Below, one piece after another: positions 50,038-58,041 of a stretch of 64,000 nucleotides of DNA. Each line of letters starts with the position of its first letter. Positions within the stretch are counted from its first letter, which is position 1. The stretch spans positions 1,612,001 through 1,676,000 of the forward strand of contig NZ_CP126269.1 of NCBI RefSeq assembly GCF_003234445.2, in the 5' to 3' direction. The DNA comes from Curtobacterium sp. MCLR17_036 (GTDB lineage Bacteria > Actinomycetota > Actinomycetes > Actinomycetales > Microbacteriaceae). Below the pieces are notes generated by a model. The model was given only the letters and a program-made list of their open reading frames with translations, did no database searches and was not told the DNA's origin. Position numbers and translations under genes: made by a program.

Positions 50038-50114
50038 GAAAGGGACTGCTCGTCATCGCCAGCGCACCGGTCACCTGCGGGTCGTCCCGCTCGGCGGCTG
50101 ATCGATCGGATCGG

Positions 50115-50138
50115 ACCCGACCCGACCCGACCCGACCG
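50115..50138. repeat. pentanucleotide repeat (ACCCG)x4.8
   Basis: Four perfect ACCCG units plus ACCG lie in the gap between the MFS gene and the convergent kinase gene. Confidence 0.85.
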
Positions 50139-50146
50139 AGCGTGCG

Positions 50147-50683
50147 TCACTCTGCCGCGCCGCGTCCCCGGTCGAGCCTCGCGACGATCATCGCCGCGGT
50201 CGCCTCGGCGGTCAGGGCAGCGGTGTCGAGCCACCACCCCTGGTCGCCGAACCCGGCTCGCATCGTCCGGTCCAGCTCGTCGTACCCGTCGAAGTCGAAG
50301 CGCTCGACCGGTTCCCGGCTCGCGTTCCGAGCTCGGCACGTCGCCGGGCCCGGGGCGAGGACGACGAGCTCGGTTGGCCGGGGCGGCAGGCACGCGACGA
50401 GCCTGCCGAGGTGCGCGCGGTCCGGGACGACGCAGTCGACGACGACGTCGAACCCGGCGTCCGTGAAGTTCTCGGCGAGGGCTCCGAGGTTGCGGTGGCC
50501 GAGCTGCACCTGCCGGTCCGCTTCGGCAGCGGGCTGTCCGAGCGGCCACACGGCCCCGGAGACGATCATCCCGTCGAGCTCGTCGGCGGCCAACCGTGCG
50601 GCCCGGGGGAGCGCGGCCGCGACGGGACGGCCCACGGTGGACTTGCCGGCTCCGGGCATCCCGGTCAGGATCACGATCGACAC
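50147..50683 (-). CDS. P-loop small-molecule kinase-like protein
   Basis: A 178-residue protein of the AAA_33/shikimate-kinase-like group with Walker A GMPGAGKST at about residues 8-16. VDCVVPDRAHLGRLVA follows the mid-protein strand and RARNASREPVERFD forms a basic lid. I prefer GTG 50683 (MSIVILTGMPG) to a GTG 18 bp upstream because the fold begins there. Substrate unknown. It is similar in class to, but not obviously a copy of, the protein at 38912. Confidence 0.75.
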   Translation of the reverse strand: MSIVILTGMPGAGKSTVGRPVAAALPRAARLAADELDGMIVSGAVWPLGQPAAEADRQVQLGHRNLGALAENFTDAGFDVVVDCVVPDRAHLGRLVACLPPRPTELVVLAPGPATCRARNASREPVERFDFDGYDELDRTMRAGFGDQGWWLDTAALTAEATAAMIVARLDRGRGAAE

Positions 50684-50772
50684 GTCGCCATCCGACCACA
50701 CGGCGGTCGATCCCGCGCCCGACAGGGAGTACCGGGCGAGGAAGCTCAGGCACGAGGTGAGAGCATCGGAGC

Positions 50773-51735
50773 ATGACCGTCACCGAACCGGACGTCCGCC
50801 ACGTCGTCGAGACGTCGGGCAGCGACCTCGACGCGGCTCGCGCGATGTTCGAGTCGGCGTACGGTGCGTCGGGCTTCCTGCCTGAGCGGACGGCGCGGCA
50901 GTTCGGGTACCGGTTCCGCGCGGTCGGCGACGCGACGCTGACGTTCGACGCGAAGCGCTTCGACGCCCGGATGGTCGGCGAGGTCGACGCGACGAGCCAC
51001 TACTTCGTGACCTGGGTAAGCGACGGTGGCGGCGTGATGGACGTCGGCCGTGACGAGGTCGTGCTCGCTCCCGGTCGTCCGGTGGTGTTCCCGAGCGAGC
51101 GGGCGTTCCGCTTCGACCTCGAGAACGTGCGGCAGAACGTGGTGCAGTTCGACCGGCGGACGCTCGAGAAGGTCGCCGCCGAGCTGCACGGGGTCGAGCC
51201 GGCACCGATCGTGTTCGACCACGCGCTCGCCCCCGACCGCGAGGCCGTGCGCACCTGGAACACGGAACTCCGCGAAGCGGCCGCGGTGGTCCTCGGGCCC
51301 GCGCCGGTGACGCCCCTGGCGATGGCTGCGGCAGCGCGTCGGACGGCCTTCGCGCTGCTCCGCACGTTCCCGCACGTGACGCTCGCATCGAAGGCGCCGG
51401 TGCCGCCCACGGCGAAGGGCCGGGTGCGGCGGGCCGTCGAGTACATGCACGCCAACGCCGACACCCCGATCTCGACGACCGACGTCGCCGAGTACGTCGG
51501 CCTCAGCGTCCGCGGGTTGCAGCAGGGGTTCCAGCGACAGGTCGGCCAATCGCCGAACGCGGTCCTGCGGGGCATCCGGTTCGACCGCGTCCGCGCGGAG
51601 CTGCAGTACTCCTCGGTGGGCGAGACGACGATCGCCGCGGTCGCCCGCGAGTGGGGCTTCGCGCACGCCGGCCGCTTCTCCGCCGCGTACGCGCGGCGGT
51701 TCGGCGAGTTGCCGAGCGAGACGCTCCGTCGCTGA
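50773..51735 (+). CDS. AraC-family transcriptional regulator
   Basis: A 320-residue regulator. The N-terminal ~200 residues form a cupin-like sensor (VVLAPGRPVVFPSERAFRFD). The C-terminal double helix-turn-helix reads STTDVAEYVGLSVRGLQQGFQ and AAVAREWGFAHAGRFSAAY. The protein at 59941-60885 shares the same layout, so the two are paralogues. The ATG at 50773 has GAGCAT 6 nt upstream. Target genes are unknown; a GGAGGC hairpin follows it. Confidence 0.9.
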   Translation: MTVTEPDVRHVVETSGSDLDAARAMFESAYGASGFLPERTARQFGYRFRAVGDATLTFDAKRFDARMVGEVDATSHYFVTWVSDGGGVMDVGRDEVVLAPGRPVVFPSERAFRFDLENVRQNVVQFDRRTLEKVAAELHGVEPAPIVFDHALAPDREAVRTWNTELREAAAVVLGPAPVTPLAMAAAARRTAFALLRTFPHVTLASKAPVPPTAKGRVRRAVEYMHANADTPISTTDVAEYVGLSVRGLQQGFQRQVGQSPNAVLRGIRFDRVRAELQYSSVGETTIAAVAREWGFAHAGRFSAAYARRFGELPSETLRR

Positions 51736-51757
51736 CCGGCGGGGGTCGGGACCACAG

Positions 51758-51805
51758 GACGGACGGGAGGCACGGTGCCGGCTGGCACCGTGCCTCCCGT
51801 CCGTC
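51758..51805. terminator. 22-bp perfect hairpin terminator
   Basis: Arms 51758-51779 and 51784-51805 enclose GGCT. It differs from the hairpin at 42298 by one base pair (A-T for C-G), a compensatory change. It is shared by convergent genes. Confidence 0.85.
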
Positions 51806-51830
51806 TCCCGGTCGCGTCCGCGATCCGGGC

Positions 51831-52214
51831 TCAGGCGCTCGTGGTGAGCCGCAGGACCAGGACCGCCAGCGCCGTCAGCGCGACGACCGCTGCGATCCCG
51901 AGCACGGGGGACCACGCGCCGGTGCGGCCCTGTCGCGACCGGCGGATCCCGACGACCGCGCCGACGGACACGGCTGCGATGCCGCCGAAGGAGGTCAGCC
52001 CCTCGCTGACGAGCCACCCGGCGTTCGAGCAGCCCGTCCGCGGGAACTCCCAGCACATCGCGTAGGCGCGGAGGTTCAGGTCGAACACGAACAGGGCGCA
52101 GCCGAGCACCACGACGACCCCGGCGACCGCGAGGGCCCAGGTGAGGACGAGGTCGAGGCGGGACGACCAGCGGCTGCGGGGTGCTCGTGACCGCACGTCG
52201 TCGTCCTCCGTCAC
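51831..52214 (-). CDS. small membrane protein of unknown function
   Basis: A 127-residue protein with three predicted helices (about 22-44, 68-88 and 102-122). The loop between the first two contains CWEFPRTGCSNAG, two Cys likely outside the membrane. The GTG at 52214 overlaps the upstream gene's stop (GTGA) with GGAG before it, so I use it instead of an ATG 27 bp upstream. It is probably expressed with the degenerate phosphatase-like protein. Confidence 0.65.
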   Translation of the reverse strand: MTEDDDVRSRAPRSRWSSRLDLVLTWALAVAGVVVVLGCALFVFDLNLRAYAMCWEFPRTGCSNAGWLVSEGLTSFGGIAAVSVGAVVGIRRSRQGRTGAWSPVLGIAAVVALTALAVLVLRLTTSA

Positions 52215-53515
52215 GGGTGGCTCCGCGTCGCGCCTGCCCATGCTCGCCCTTCGAGGTCGAGGTCCGGGTACACGGCGAGCATCCGGTCCGGCACGACCTC
52301 CCAGGTCGAGCGGTCCTCTTCCGCGGCGCGCAGCGACGCCATGGCGGGGTACTCACCGGCGAGTCCGGTCGGCCAGTCCTCCGGCGGGTGCTCGTGGGTG
52401 CGCTGTGCACGGCCGGACCGCTGCAGTTCGAGGCGGTGTGCCTCGGACAACGGCCGGAGGGCACCGGCCGCAGCGAGCCACGCGACCACCCGGTCGACGG
52501 CTCCCTCGGCGAGGGCCAGGCGCGGAGACGTGCCGACGGAACGCCACGCGAGTTCCTCCGCGAACGCCGACGCTGCTGCGCCGGTCGAGATCATCCAGGG
52601 CACGACGAAGTCCGGACGCCGCGGACCCCGGCCGTTGACCTCGTCGGCGAGGGTCGGGGCCTCGGCGACCTCGGCGAGCACTCGTGCCTCGGCGTGCCGG
52701 AACATCCACGTCGTCTCGTCGTCGTCGTCGTCCGGGTAGGGCTCGGTTGCCCGTCCCGTAGCGAAGACCTGCCGTTGTCCCGGGATGACCCGGTCACGCA
52801 GGGCGAGCGAGCGGTTCGCGAGGCCGAGCGCGACGGCGAGTTCCTCGACCCGACGCTTGACCTCGTCACGGGTCTCCCACGCGACGGCGACCCCGGCACC
52901 GACCGGGTCGGGGACGTCCCAGTCGCGGACGCGCGTGTACGTCGGTACCCGGAACGACCGGGCGCAGCCGATGCGGACCACCAGGTCGGCGCGCTCCACC
53001 AGACCGGGGGAGGCGCGATGCACCGGTCGTGTCGGGTCGAAGGCCGCCTGGTCGAGTCCCATGACGAGGAACGCCTCGTTGCGTGCTGGCGGTGGTGTCG
53101 AGGCAGGGTCCGGCGCTGCCGCCGCCGCGACGATGCGGTGCGTCCCGAGCGTCAGCGCCTGCAGGTACGCCGCCGCCATCCGGCTCCGCCCGATCCCGCG
53201 AGGGCTGACGAACAGCACCGACCGGACGCCCGCGAGCTCGGCACCGGCCGCCGCCTCCGCGACGGCGGTCGCGTCGCCGTCACCGAACGGGTCACTGAAC
53301 CGGCGCGACGACCGCACCTGCCGCACGAGCGCCACCGCGAACCAGCCGACGAACGCGAGACACGCAGCACCGATGAGGTACCCGAGGACCACGGACAGCA
53401 CGGACGACCATCCGTCCAGGTGTCCTGCTCGGTCGGTGGCGACGACGATCGACCCGATCCCGATGGCTGCGAGCACCGCGGCCGCGAGCACGCCCTTCCG
53501 TTCTGCCGACGTCAC
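52211..53515 (-). CDS. membrane protein with degenerate LMW-phosphatase/ArsC-like domain
   Basis: 434 residues. Two N-terminal helices (about 9-26 and 38-64) precede a domain resembling low-molecular-weight protein tyrosine phosphatase/arsenate reductase. VLFVSPRGIGRSRMAAAYLQ occupies the place of VLFVCxxNxCRS, and VPTYTRVRDWDVPDPVGAG matches the C-terminal Asp-Pro loop. The P-loop Cys is replaced (SPRGIGRS, 104-111), so classical phosphatase or reductase chemistry is not expected. The last ~190 residues are unassigned. GTG start at 53515. It may bind phospho- or oxyanion ligands rather than hydrolyse them. Confidence 0.7.
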   Translation of the reverse strand: MTSAERKGVLAAAVLAAIGIGSIVVATDRAGHLDGWSSVLSVVLGYLIGAACLAFVGWFAVALVRQVRSSRRFSDPFGDGDATAVAEAAAGAELAGVRSVLFVSPRGIGRSRMAAAYLQALTLGTHRIVAAAAAPDPASTPPPARNEAFLVMGLDQAAFDPTRPVHRASPGLVERADLVVRIGCARSFRVPTYTRVRDWDVPDPVGAGVAVAWETRDEVKRRVEELAVALGLANRSLALRDRVIPGQRQVFATGRATEPYPDDDDDETTWMFRHAEARVLAEVAEAPTLADEVNGRGPRRPDFVVPWMISTGAAASAFAEELAWRSVGTSPRLALAEGAVDRVVAWLAAAGALRPLSEAHRLELQRSGRAQRTHEHPPEDWPTGLAGEYPAMASLRAAEEDRSTWEVVPDRMLAVYPDLDLEGRAWAGATRSHP

Positions 53516-53646
53516 ACGTCCACGACGACCGTCCTCGTGCACCGCGACCCGCCCTCTGGAACCCACCTCGAGTTCCTCGGTCCCATGCTGGCGGAGCGCT
53601 CCGGTGCGCACGACCCCGCGTCGGAGGGGTACCGGCACCGTGGTGG

Positions 53647-54276
53647 TCAGTCGAGGAAGCCCGCCGCGCGGAACGCCCGGTCGTAGATCGCCCGGACCAC
53701 CGCTTCCTTCCGGGCGTTGTAGTCCATGACGCGCTGCGCGGTCCCGTGCGCGGCGGCACGCTTGGCCGCCGCGTACCGTTCCCGGTCGGCGGCGTCCGTG
53801 CGCAGCCAGTCGCGGAACACGACGTGCTTGACGAGTTCGGGGCTGTCCGGGCCGAAGACGTGCACGTTGGTGGCGACGCCCCGGCCGTCGGACGCGTCCG
53901 CGCCGACGGGGTGGACGCCGCGCACCAGACGGTGCTCGTGCCACCACGGTTCCCGGACCGTCAGCACGAAGCCGGCGTCCTGCAACCGGGGGAGCCAGCC
54001 GTCCTCGGCCCCGGGGTCGGCGACCGTGAGGTCGAGGTCGATCACCGGTTTGGCGGGCAGGCCCGGCACGGCCGTCGACCCGACGTGCTCGATGCGGACC
54101 GCTCGCGTGCCCAGCGCCGCGCGGATCCGGTCGGCGATCCGCTCGGCCATGTCCGGCCAGGTCGCGTCGTACTCCACCACCTCGATGGCGGTGGGCGTCG
54201 GCTCGACCACCCACGGGCTCGCCCCGGCGGGCACCGGGGGTTCGTCGAAGCGCAGGATCTCGTCACGGCTCGGCAC
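53647..54276 (-). CDS. GrpB family (UPF0157) protein
   Basis: A 209-residue protein of the nucleotidyltransferase-fold GrpB family. RIEHVGSTAVPGLPAKPVIDLDL holds the GS and DxD motifs, and VNVHVFGP-like NVHVFGPDSPEL with FRDWLR completes the signature. Function in bacteria is unsettled. A leaderless -10 box lies 6 nt before the GTG at 54276. It stands alone between two unrelated genes. Confidence 0.88.
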   Translation of the reverse strand: MPSRDEILRFDEPPVPAGASPWVVEPTPTAIEVVEYDATWPDMAERIADRIRAALGTRAVRIEHVGSTAVPGLPAKPVIDLDLTVADPGAEDGWLPRLQDAGFVLTVREPWWHEHRLVRGVHPVGADASDGRGVATNVHVFGPDSPELVKHVVFRDWLRTDAADRERYAAAKRAAAHGTAQRVMDYNARKEAVVRAIYDRAFRAAGFLD

Positions 54277-54282
54277 GCCGGA

Positions 54283-54288
54283 AGCCTA
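54283..54288 (-). promoter_or_regulatory. -10 box TAGGCT, leaderless start
   Basis: It lies 6 nt before the GTG at 54276. Confidence 0.5.
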
Positions 54289-54341
54289 GCGACCTCGACC
54301 CGCTGCGCCGGAGCGCGCCCGGGCGCTGCCGACACCCCGGG

Positions 54342-54812
54342 TCAGCGGCTGTCGCCGATGCCCCCACCGACCCAGGTCGACTGCAGCGTGTCGTCGGTGA
54401 GGCTGCAGGTGTAGATCGCGTACGGGTCGTCGTGCCCGTCGAGGAACTCGAAGGGGTAGACGAGCTGGTAGTGCCCGTTGGCAGCCGTGTACCCGGACGG
54501 GTCCTCGGTGAACGTCAGTCGCACGCCGGCGTCGGCGGCGCCGGTGCTGCACTGCTCGTAGATGTGTTGCGCGAGCGCCGAACCGGTGGGGCTCGACGTC
54601 GGGCGGGACGTGGGCGTCGGAGTCGGCGTCTCCGGCACGGTGGTCGCGGTCTCGGAGGGAGTGGGAGTCGGGGTCGACGTCGTGACGTCGGTGGCCTCCG
54701 TCGTGGAGGCCGAGGGCGCCGGTGTCGGGTCCGCCGACGAGCACGCGGTGAGGGCGGCTGCGACCGTCAACACGGTCAGGACGGTTCCGGCGAGTCGGAC
54801 GGGTTTGTTCAC
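54342..54812 (-). CDS. lipoprotein of unknown function
   Basis: A 156-residue lipoprotein with lipobox LTAC at about 21-24 and a long Thr/Pro/Ser linker (to about residue 75) that should span the cell wall. A small domain follows with two Cys (EQCSTG and YTCSLTD) and Tyr-rich strands YQLVYPFEF. No family is recognised. GTG start at 54812. It is divergent from the phosphoribosyltransferase-like gene. Confidence 0.72.
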   Translation of the reverse strand: MNKPVRLAGTVLTVLTVAAALTACSSADPTPAPSASTTEATDVTTSTPTPTPSETATTVPETPTPTPTSRPTSSPTGSALAQHIYEQCSTGAADAGVRLTFTEDPSGYTAANGHYQLVYPFEFLDGHDDPYAIYTCSLTDDTLQSTWVGGGIGDSR

Positions 54813-54964
54813 GGTTGCTCCTCGTGTCCAGGTGTGTGCAGGGACGACGACGGACGAACGTGCATCCTGATCCCCCAGGCACTCGGGCTTCGGCACGGCG
54901 CCACACCCGATGTCCTCGAAGATCGTCCTGTCGCCTGCTGGAACCCTGAGAGCAGGAGGAGCCC

Positions 54965-55534
54965 GTGGTCGCCCCGCTGCTCGGTAGCGTGGCCCTCGTG
55001 ATCGACGACGAGGCGGTGGACCGTGGGCGTGCGGTCGTGCTCGACCAGTTCCGGTGGATCGACGGGGCGGCCGACACGTGGACGATGCTGGGCTCGGGAG
55101 CGGGGCTCGCGGCGATCGTCGGAGCGCTCGCCGCGTCGGCGGGTGCGGCTTCCCCGGACGTCGTCGTCGGCATCGAGTCGCGGGGCTTCGTGCTCGCTCC
55201 CGCCGTCGCACTGGCGCTCGGCGTCGGGTTCGCCCCGGTCCGCAAGGACGGCGCGGTGTTCCCCGGTCTGCTCGTCGCGCGGCGCACCGAGGTCGACTAC
55301 CGCGGCAACCGCCGGACGCTCTCGGCGCGGCGGGACCTGTTCGCTCCGGGGCAACGGGTCGTGCTGGTCGACGACTGGATCGAGACGGGGAGCCAGGCGT
55401 CCGCCGTCGCCCGCCTGGTCGAGGAGTGCGGGGCCGAGGTGGTCCTGGTGGTCGTGGTCGTCGACGAGACGGATCCAGCGACGCGCGCGGGCCTGCCGCC
55501 GATCACGAGCCTCGTGCGTGCTGCCGAACTGTGA
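54965..55534 (+). CDS. phosphoribosyltransferase, APRT-like
   Basis: A 189-residue type I phosphoribosyltransferase. GIESRGFVLAPAVALALGVG and PVRKDGAVFPG match adenine phosphoribosyltransferase. The PRPP-binding motif is VVLVDDWIETGSQAS, in which IETG replaces the usual LATG, a change that argues for a different base or a regulatory role. Start GTG 54965 or 55000. It is followed by the hairpin at 55581. Confidence 0.8.
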   Translation: MVAPLLGSVALVIDDEAVDRGRAVVLDQFRWIDGAADTWTMLGSGAGLAAIVGALAASAGAASPDVVVGIESRGFVLAPAVALALGVGFAPVRKDGAVFPGLLVARRTEVDYRGNRRTLSARRDLFAPGQRVVLVDDWIETGSQASAVARLVEECGAEVVLVVVVVDETDPATRAGLPPITSLVRAAEL

Positions 55535-55562
55535 CCCGTGGCGGTCCGGCCGCCCGGGGCGG

Positions 55563-55568
55563 TAAGAT
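55563..55568 (+). promoter_or_regulatory. -10-like box TAAGAT
   Basis: An A+T-rich island between the phosphoribosyltransferase stop and the hairpin at 55581, suited to starting a short leader for the gene at 55612. No clear -35. Confidence 0.4.
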
Positions 55569-55580
55569 ACGGGTACGAAA

Positions 55581-55608
55581 CCTCCACCGCTCGCGGTGGA
55601 GGTTTTCT
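55581..55608 (+). promoter_or_regulatory. hairpin with T-tract that buries the ribosome binding site
   Basis: CCTCCACCG and CGGTGGAGG form a 9-bp stem with a CTCG loop, followed by TTTTCT. It is a textbook terminator for the upstream gene. Its right arm also contains GGTGGAGG, 9 nt before the GTG at 55612, so it could control translation of that gene. Confidence 0.65.
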
Positions 55609-55611
55609 CGT

Positions 55612-56514
55612 GTGACCACTCCGACAGCAGCCCTCACCGTCAACCGAGCCGACGCTCGGGACCGACCCGTGCTCGAACAGCTCTGGACCATGTTCCGGCA
55701 CGAGATGTCCGCGTTCACCGCGGCGCTCCCCGACGCGCACGGGCGGTTCCGTCAGGAACGCCTGGACGCCGGACTGGAGCGTTCCGACCGCGCCGTGCAC
55801 CTGTTCCGTCTCGGGTCCCACCCCGTCGGACTCGCGGTGCTGCGCGGCCTGGACGCCGACGAAGGCGTGATCAGCAGCTTCTTCGTCGTGCACGGCGCGC
55901 GCCGGTCGGGCATCGGCCGGCAGGCGGTCCGTCGCCTGACAGGACAGCGTCCCGGACGCTGGTCCGTCGCGTTCCAGGACGCCAACACCGTCGCGTCGGC
56001 CTTCTGGCGGTCCGTGGCCGCGGAGGCCGACGACGAGTGGGTGCTCGAGCACCGGGCCGTGCCCGGGCGGCCGGAGCTGGCCCCGGACGCCTGGGCGTCC
56101 TTCACCGTCCGCGTGTCGGGTCCCGCGGCCGACAGAACCTACCCTGGGGGGATGCTCTCCCGACGTGACGCCGCGATCCGACTCGACATCCCGATCGAGA
56201 TGGCGGTCCACCACGGGATCCCGGCACGGCTCAGCGAGGCCGAGCTCGATGCGATCGACCAGGACCCGCCGGCGTGGCTCGCGCAGTCCCGGGCGAACCG
56301 GACCGGTGCCAAGAAGGTGTGGACCCGCCTGGAGTGCGTCGTCTGCGGTTACGCGGAGTCGGCGAGGCCGAAGAAGTGGTGGCCCGAGTGGGACTACCTG
56401 ATGTGCGACTACCACGCGCCCTACCAGGCACCCGAACCCACCGCAGGGCTCACCCGCCGCGAGGTCGAGGGCGTGGGGAGTCGTTTCGTGGCGCTGGTGG
56501 ACGAGCGGCCCTGA
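55612..56514 (+). CDS. GNAT acetyltransferase fused to a zinc-ribbon-like domain
   Basis: A 300-residue open frame. Residues about 1-165 form a GNAT domain (FFVVHGARRSGIGRQAVRRL as motif A, then FQDANTVASAFWRSV). Residues about 181-300 are a different domain starting MLSRRDAAIRLDIPIEMAVH and holding CVVCGYAESARPKKWW...CDYH, a probable zinc site. The ~14-residue joint looks like translated intergenic DNA, and a promoter-like box plus ATG (56152) occur inside it. The fusion is therefore probably recent or only apparent. Function of either part is unknown. Confidence 0.75.
   Translation: MTTPTAALTVNRADARDRPVLEQLWTMFRHEMSAFTAALPDAHGRFRQERLDAGLERSDRAVHLFRLGSHPVGLAVLRGLDADEGVISSFFVVHGARRSGIGRQAVRRLTGQRPGRWSVAFQDANTVASAFWRSVAAEADDEWVLEHRAVPGRPELAPDAWASFTVRVSGPAADRTYPGGMLSRRDAAIRLDIPIEMAVHHGIPARLSEAELDAIDQDPPAWLAQSRANRTGAKKVWTRLECVVCGYAESARPKKWWPEWDYLMCDYHAPYQAPEPTAGLTRREVEGVGSRFVALVDERP
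56140..56145 (+). promoter_or_regulatory. internal -10 box TACCCT
   Basis: It lies 6 nt before the ATG at 56152, matching the leaderless pattern elsewhere in the window. Confidence 0.45.
56152..56514 (+). CDS. possible separate zinc-ribbon protein from an internal start
   Basis: 120 residues if translated from the ATG at 56152. The N-terminal part resembles a short helix-turn-helix-like segment (AAIRLDIPIEMAVHHGIPARL). The CxxC...CxxH site lies near the C-terminus. The leaderless box upstream supports independent expression inside the longer frame. I cannot tell from sequence whether the fused, the separate or both products are made. Confidence 0.45.
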   Translation: MLSRRDAAIRLDIPIEMAVHHGIPARLSEAELDAIDQDPPAWLAQSRANRTGAKKVWTRLECVVCGYAESARPKKWWPEWDYLMCDYHAPYQAPEPTAGLTRREVEGVGSRFVALVDERP

Positions 56515-56535
56515 TCGTCTCACGGCCGTCCGCCG

Positions 56536-57087
56536 TCACCCGTCGAGCAGCACCCGTCCCCGCACCGGCCGCCGCAGGAGCACCAGGTCCTCGGGCAGCC
56601 GGTCGGCGGCGACGGTGAAGACCTCGGATCCGAGGTCGCCGAAGCCCGCGACGCCGTCGGGGAAGGCGTGCACACGCAGGGCGTACCGCACGCCATCGAC
56701 CTCGACCGCTCGGATCGGCCACACGTCCTGATCGGGCAGGCGGGCGCCGAGCGCATCCGCCTCGACGTCGACTGCGCGGGCCGCAGCGAGCGCTGCGGGA
56801 CGCTGGTCCTCCGACTCGATCGGTGGCAGGCGCGCGGCGAGGAACGCCCGGGCTGCGCTCGCAGCGAGCGTGAGCGCATCGGTGGCGACGCCGTGCGCGA
56901 ACCCCTCGTCGGTCAGGCGTTCGCCCGTCCGGACGATCGTGCGCACGGTCATCCGCACCGGGCCGAGATCATCGTGCAGGGTCGCGGTGACGCCGGTGTC
57001 CGGGTCCGTCGTCGACCACTCGACCACCTCGGCCGTCGTCGCCCCGGCGGGGACGAGTGCGGTGGTCAGCGCTGCGTCGTGGTCCAT
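56536..57087 (-). CDS. hypothetical protein
   Basis: A 183-residue protein without signal peptide or membrane helix. Its N-terminal half is beta-rich (EVVEWSTTDPDTGVTATLHD) and the C-terminal half has GVRYALRVHAFPDGVAGFGD, which reads like a soluble beta-sandwich. No family is recognised. The ATG at 57087 is followed upstream by repetitive non-coding DNA. It converges with the fusion gene at a 21-bp gap. Confidence 0.6.
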   Translation of the reverse strand: MDHDAALTTALVPAGATTAEVVEWSTTDPDTGVTATLHDDLGPVRMTVRTIVRTGERLTDEGFAHGVATDALTLAASAARAFLAARLPPIESEDQRPAALAAARAVDVEADALGARLPDQDVWPIRAVEVDGVRYALRVHAFPDGVAGFGDLGSEVFTVAADRLPEDLVLLRRPVRGRVLLDG

Positions 57088-57141
57088 CGCCGCAGTCTGC
57101 TCCCCGTGTCCCGCACGGGGCAACGGGTCCGGTCCGTGAAG

Positions 57142-57231
57142 GCGGCACCCGGGCCCGTGACACCGAGGCCCGCGGCACCCGGGCCCGCGACACCGAGGCC
57201 CGCGACACCCGGGCCCGCGGCCGCGGCCCCC
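57142..57231. repeat. 15/30-bp minisatellite
   Basis: Units alternate GCACCCGGGCCCGYG and ACACCGAGGCCCGCG, giving a 30-bp higher-order period (blocks beginning near 57142, 57172 and 57202). It lies in the 365-bp gap 57088-57452, which contains no gene. Confidence 0.85.
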
Positions 57232-57367
57232 ACGACCGCGGCCGCGTCCACCCGGATTCCCCGCACGGCTCCACTGTCCCGCGGGGCTGCCCCGGGTGCA
57301 TCCGCCTGCCGGGGGAACTGTGTCGCCGGACACACGGTCCCTGCGGCGGATGCGGGACCGTGTCCGC

Positions 57368-57472
57368 GCGCACGGTGTTGATGCGCACGGTGGTGATGCG
57401 CACGGTGTCGGTGCGCACGGTGTTGATGCGCACGGCGTCGGTGCGCCGGGCGTCAGTGCGCCTGGTCGAGGT
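57368..57472. repeat. 15-bp minisatellite, about 7 copies
   Basis: GCGCACGGTGTTGAT and variants repeat with an exact 15-bp period from 57368. The last two degenerate units run into the 3' end of the lipoprotein gene at 57453. Confidence 0.88.
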
Positions 57473-57986
57473 CGACGCGCGCGCGTGCCGTCGACGGGCC
57501 GCCGCACTGCTCGGACCCGCCGACACGGGTCCACCGCAGGGTCACCTCGGCTGTCCGGAGCGTGCCGCCGCGTTCGTCGAGCAATGCGACGCGCGCCTGC
57601 GCCGGTGCGTCGGCGATCCCGACGATGCGCCAGACATCGCCGTCGTGCTCCGTGGCGGGGAACAGCGGAGCGGCAGGCCCGGGTGTCCCCGTCGGCGGTG
57701 CGGCCGGCGTTGCGGCGCCCGGTCGCGGCGCCGCTGCTGCGTCGCTCGGCGCGAGCGGAGCGTCGTCCGACGGCGCGAGGGACGGCGCGGTGGTCGGCGT
57801 GCACCCGGCGCCGGAACAGTACGCGATCCGTGCGACGCGGTCGGCCTCGGCACCCTCGAGCCGCAGCTCGACGGTGTTCGTGTACCCGATCGCCGGGCAC
57901 GCCGTCCCCGGCCCGAGCGCGCAGCCGCCCGTCACCGCGAGGAGCAGCGCCGCCCCGACCGTTCCGAACCCCCGAGCCGTCCGCAC
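57453..57986 (-). CDS. lipoprotein of unknown function
   Basis: A 177-residue predicted lipoprotein (lipobox VTGGC). Cys pairs occur in TACPAIG and YCSGAGC. A Pro/Ala/Ser-rich low-complexity segment (about 75-115) separates two beta-rich parts, the second ending EVTLRWTRVGG. The C-terminal codons overlap the degenerate end of the 15-bp minisatellite. The GTG at 57986 is preceded by CATCCT at 6 nt. Function unknown. Confidence 0.68.
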   Translation of the reverse strand: MRTARGFGTVGAALLLAVTGGCALGPGTACPAIGYTNTVELRLEGAEADRVARIAYCSGAGCTPTTAPSLAPSDDAPLAPSDAAAAPRPGAATPAAPPTGTPGPAAPLFPATEHDGDVWRIVGIADAPAQARVALLDERGGTLRTAEVTLRWTRVGGSEQCGGPSTARARVDLDQAH

Positions 57987-58041
57987 GGCTCCAGGATGCC
58001 CCACGTGTTCCGTGCACACCAGGGGGTCGACCCCGGACACG

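Noticed and set aside
37137..51000. Integrated element at tRNA-Val
   Set aside because: No integrase, no direct repeat of the tRNA 3' end was found downstream, and no phage or conjugation genes; variable content alone is not enough.
57296..57475. A protein with AHGVD pentapeptide repeats, or on the other strand GPxC/TPCA repeats resembling a metallothionein
   Set aside because: Produced by the 15-bp minisatellite keeping all frames open; no start context and no continuation into a domain.
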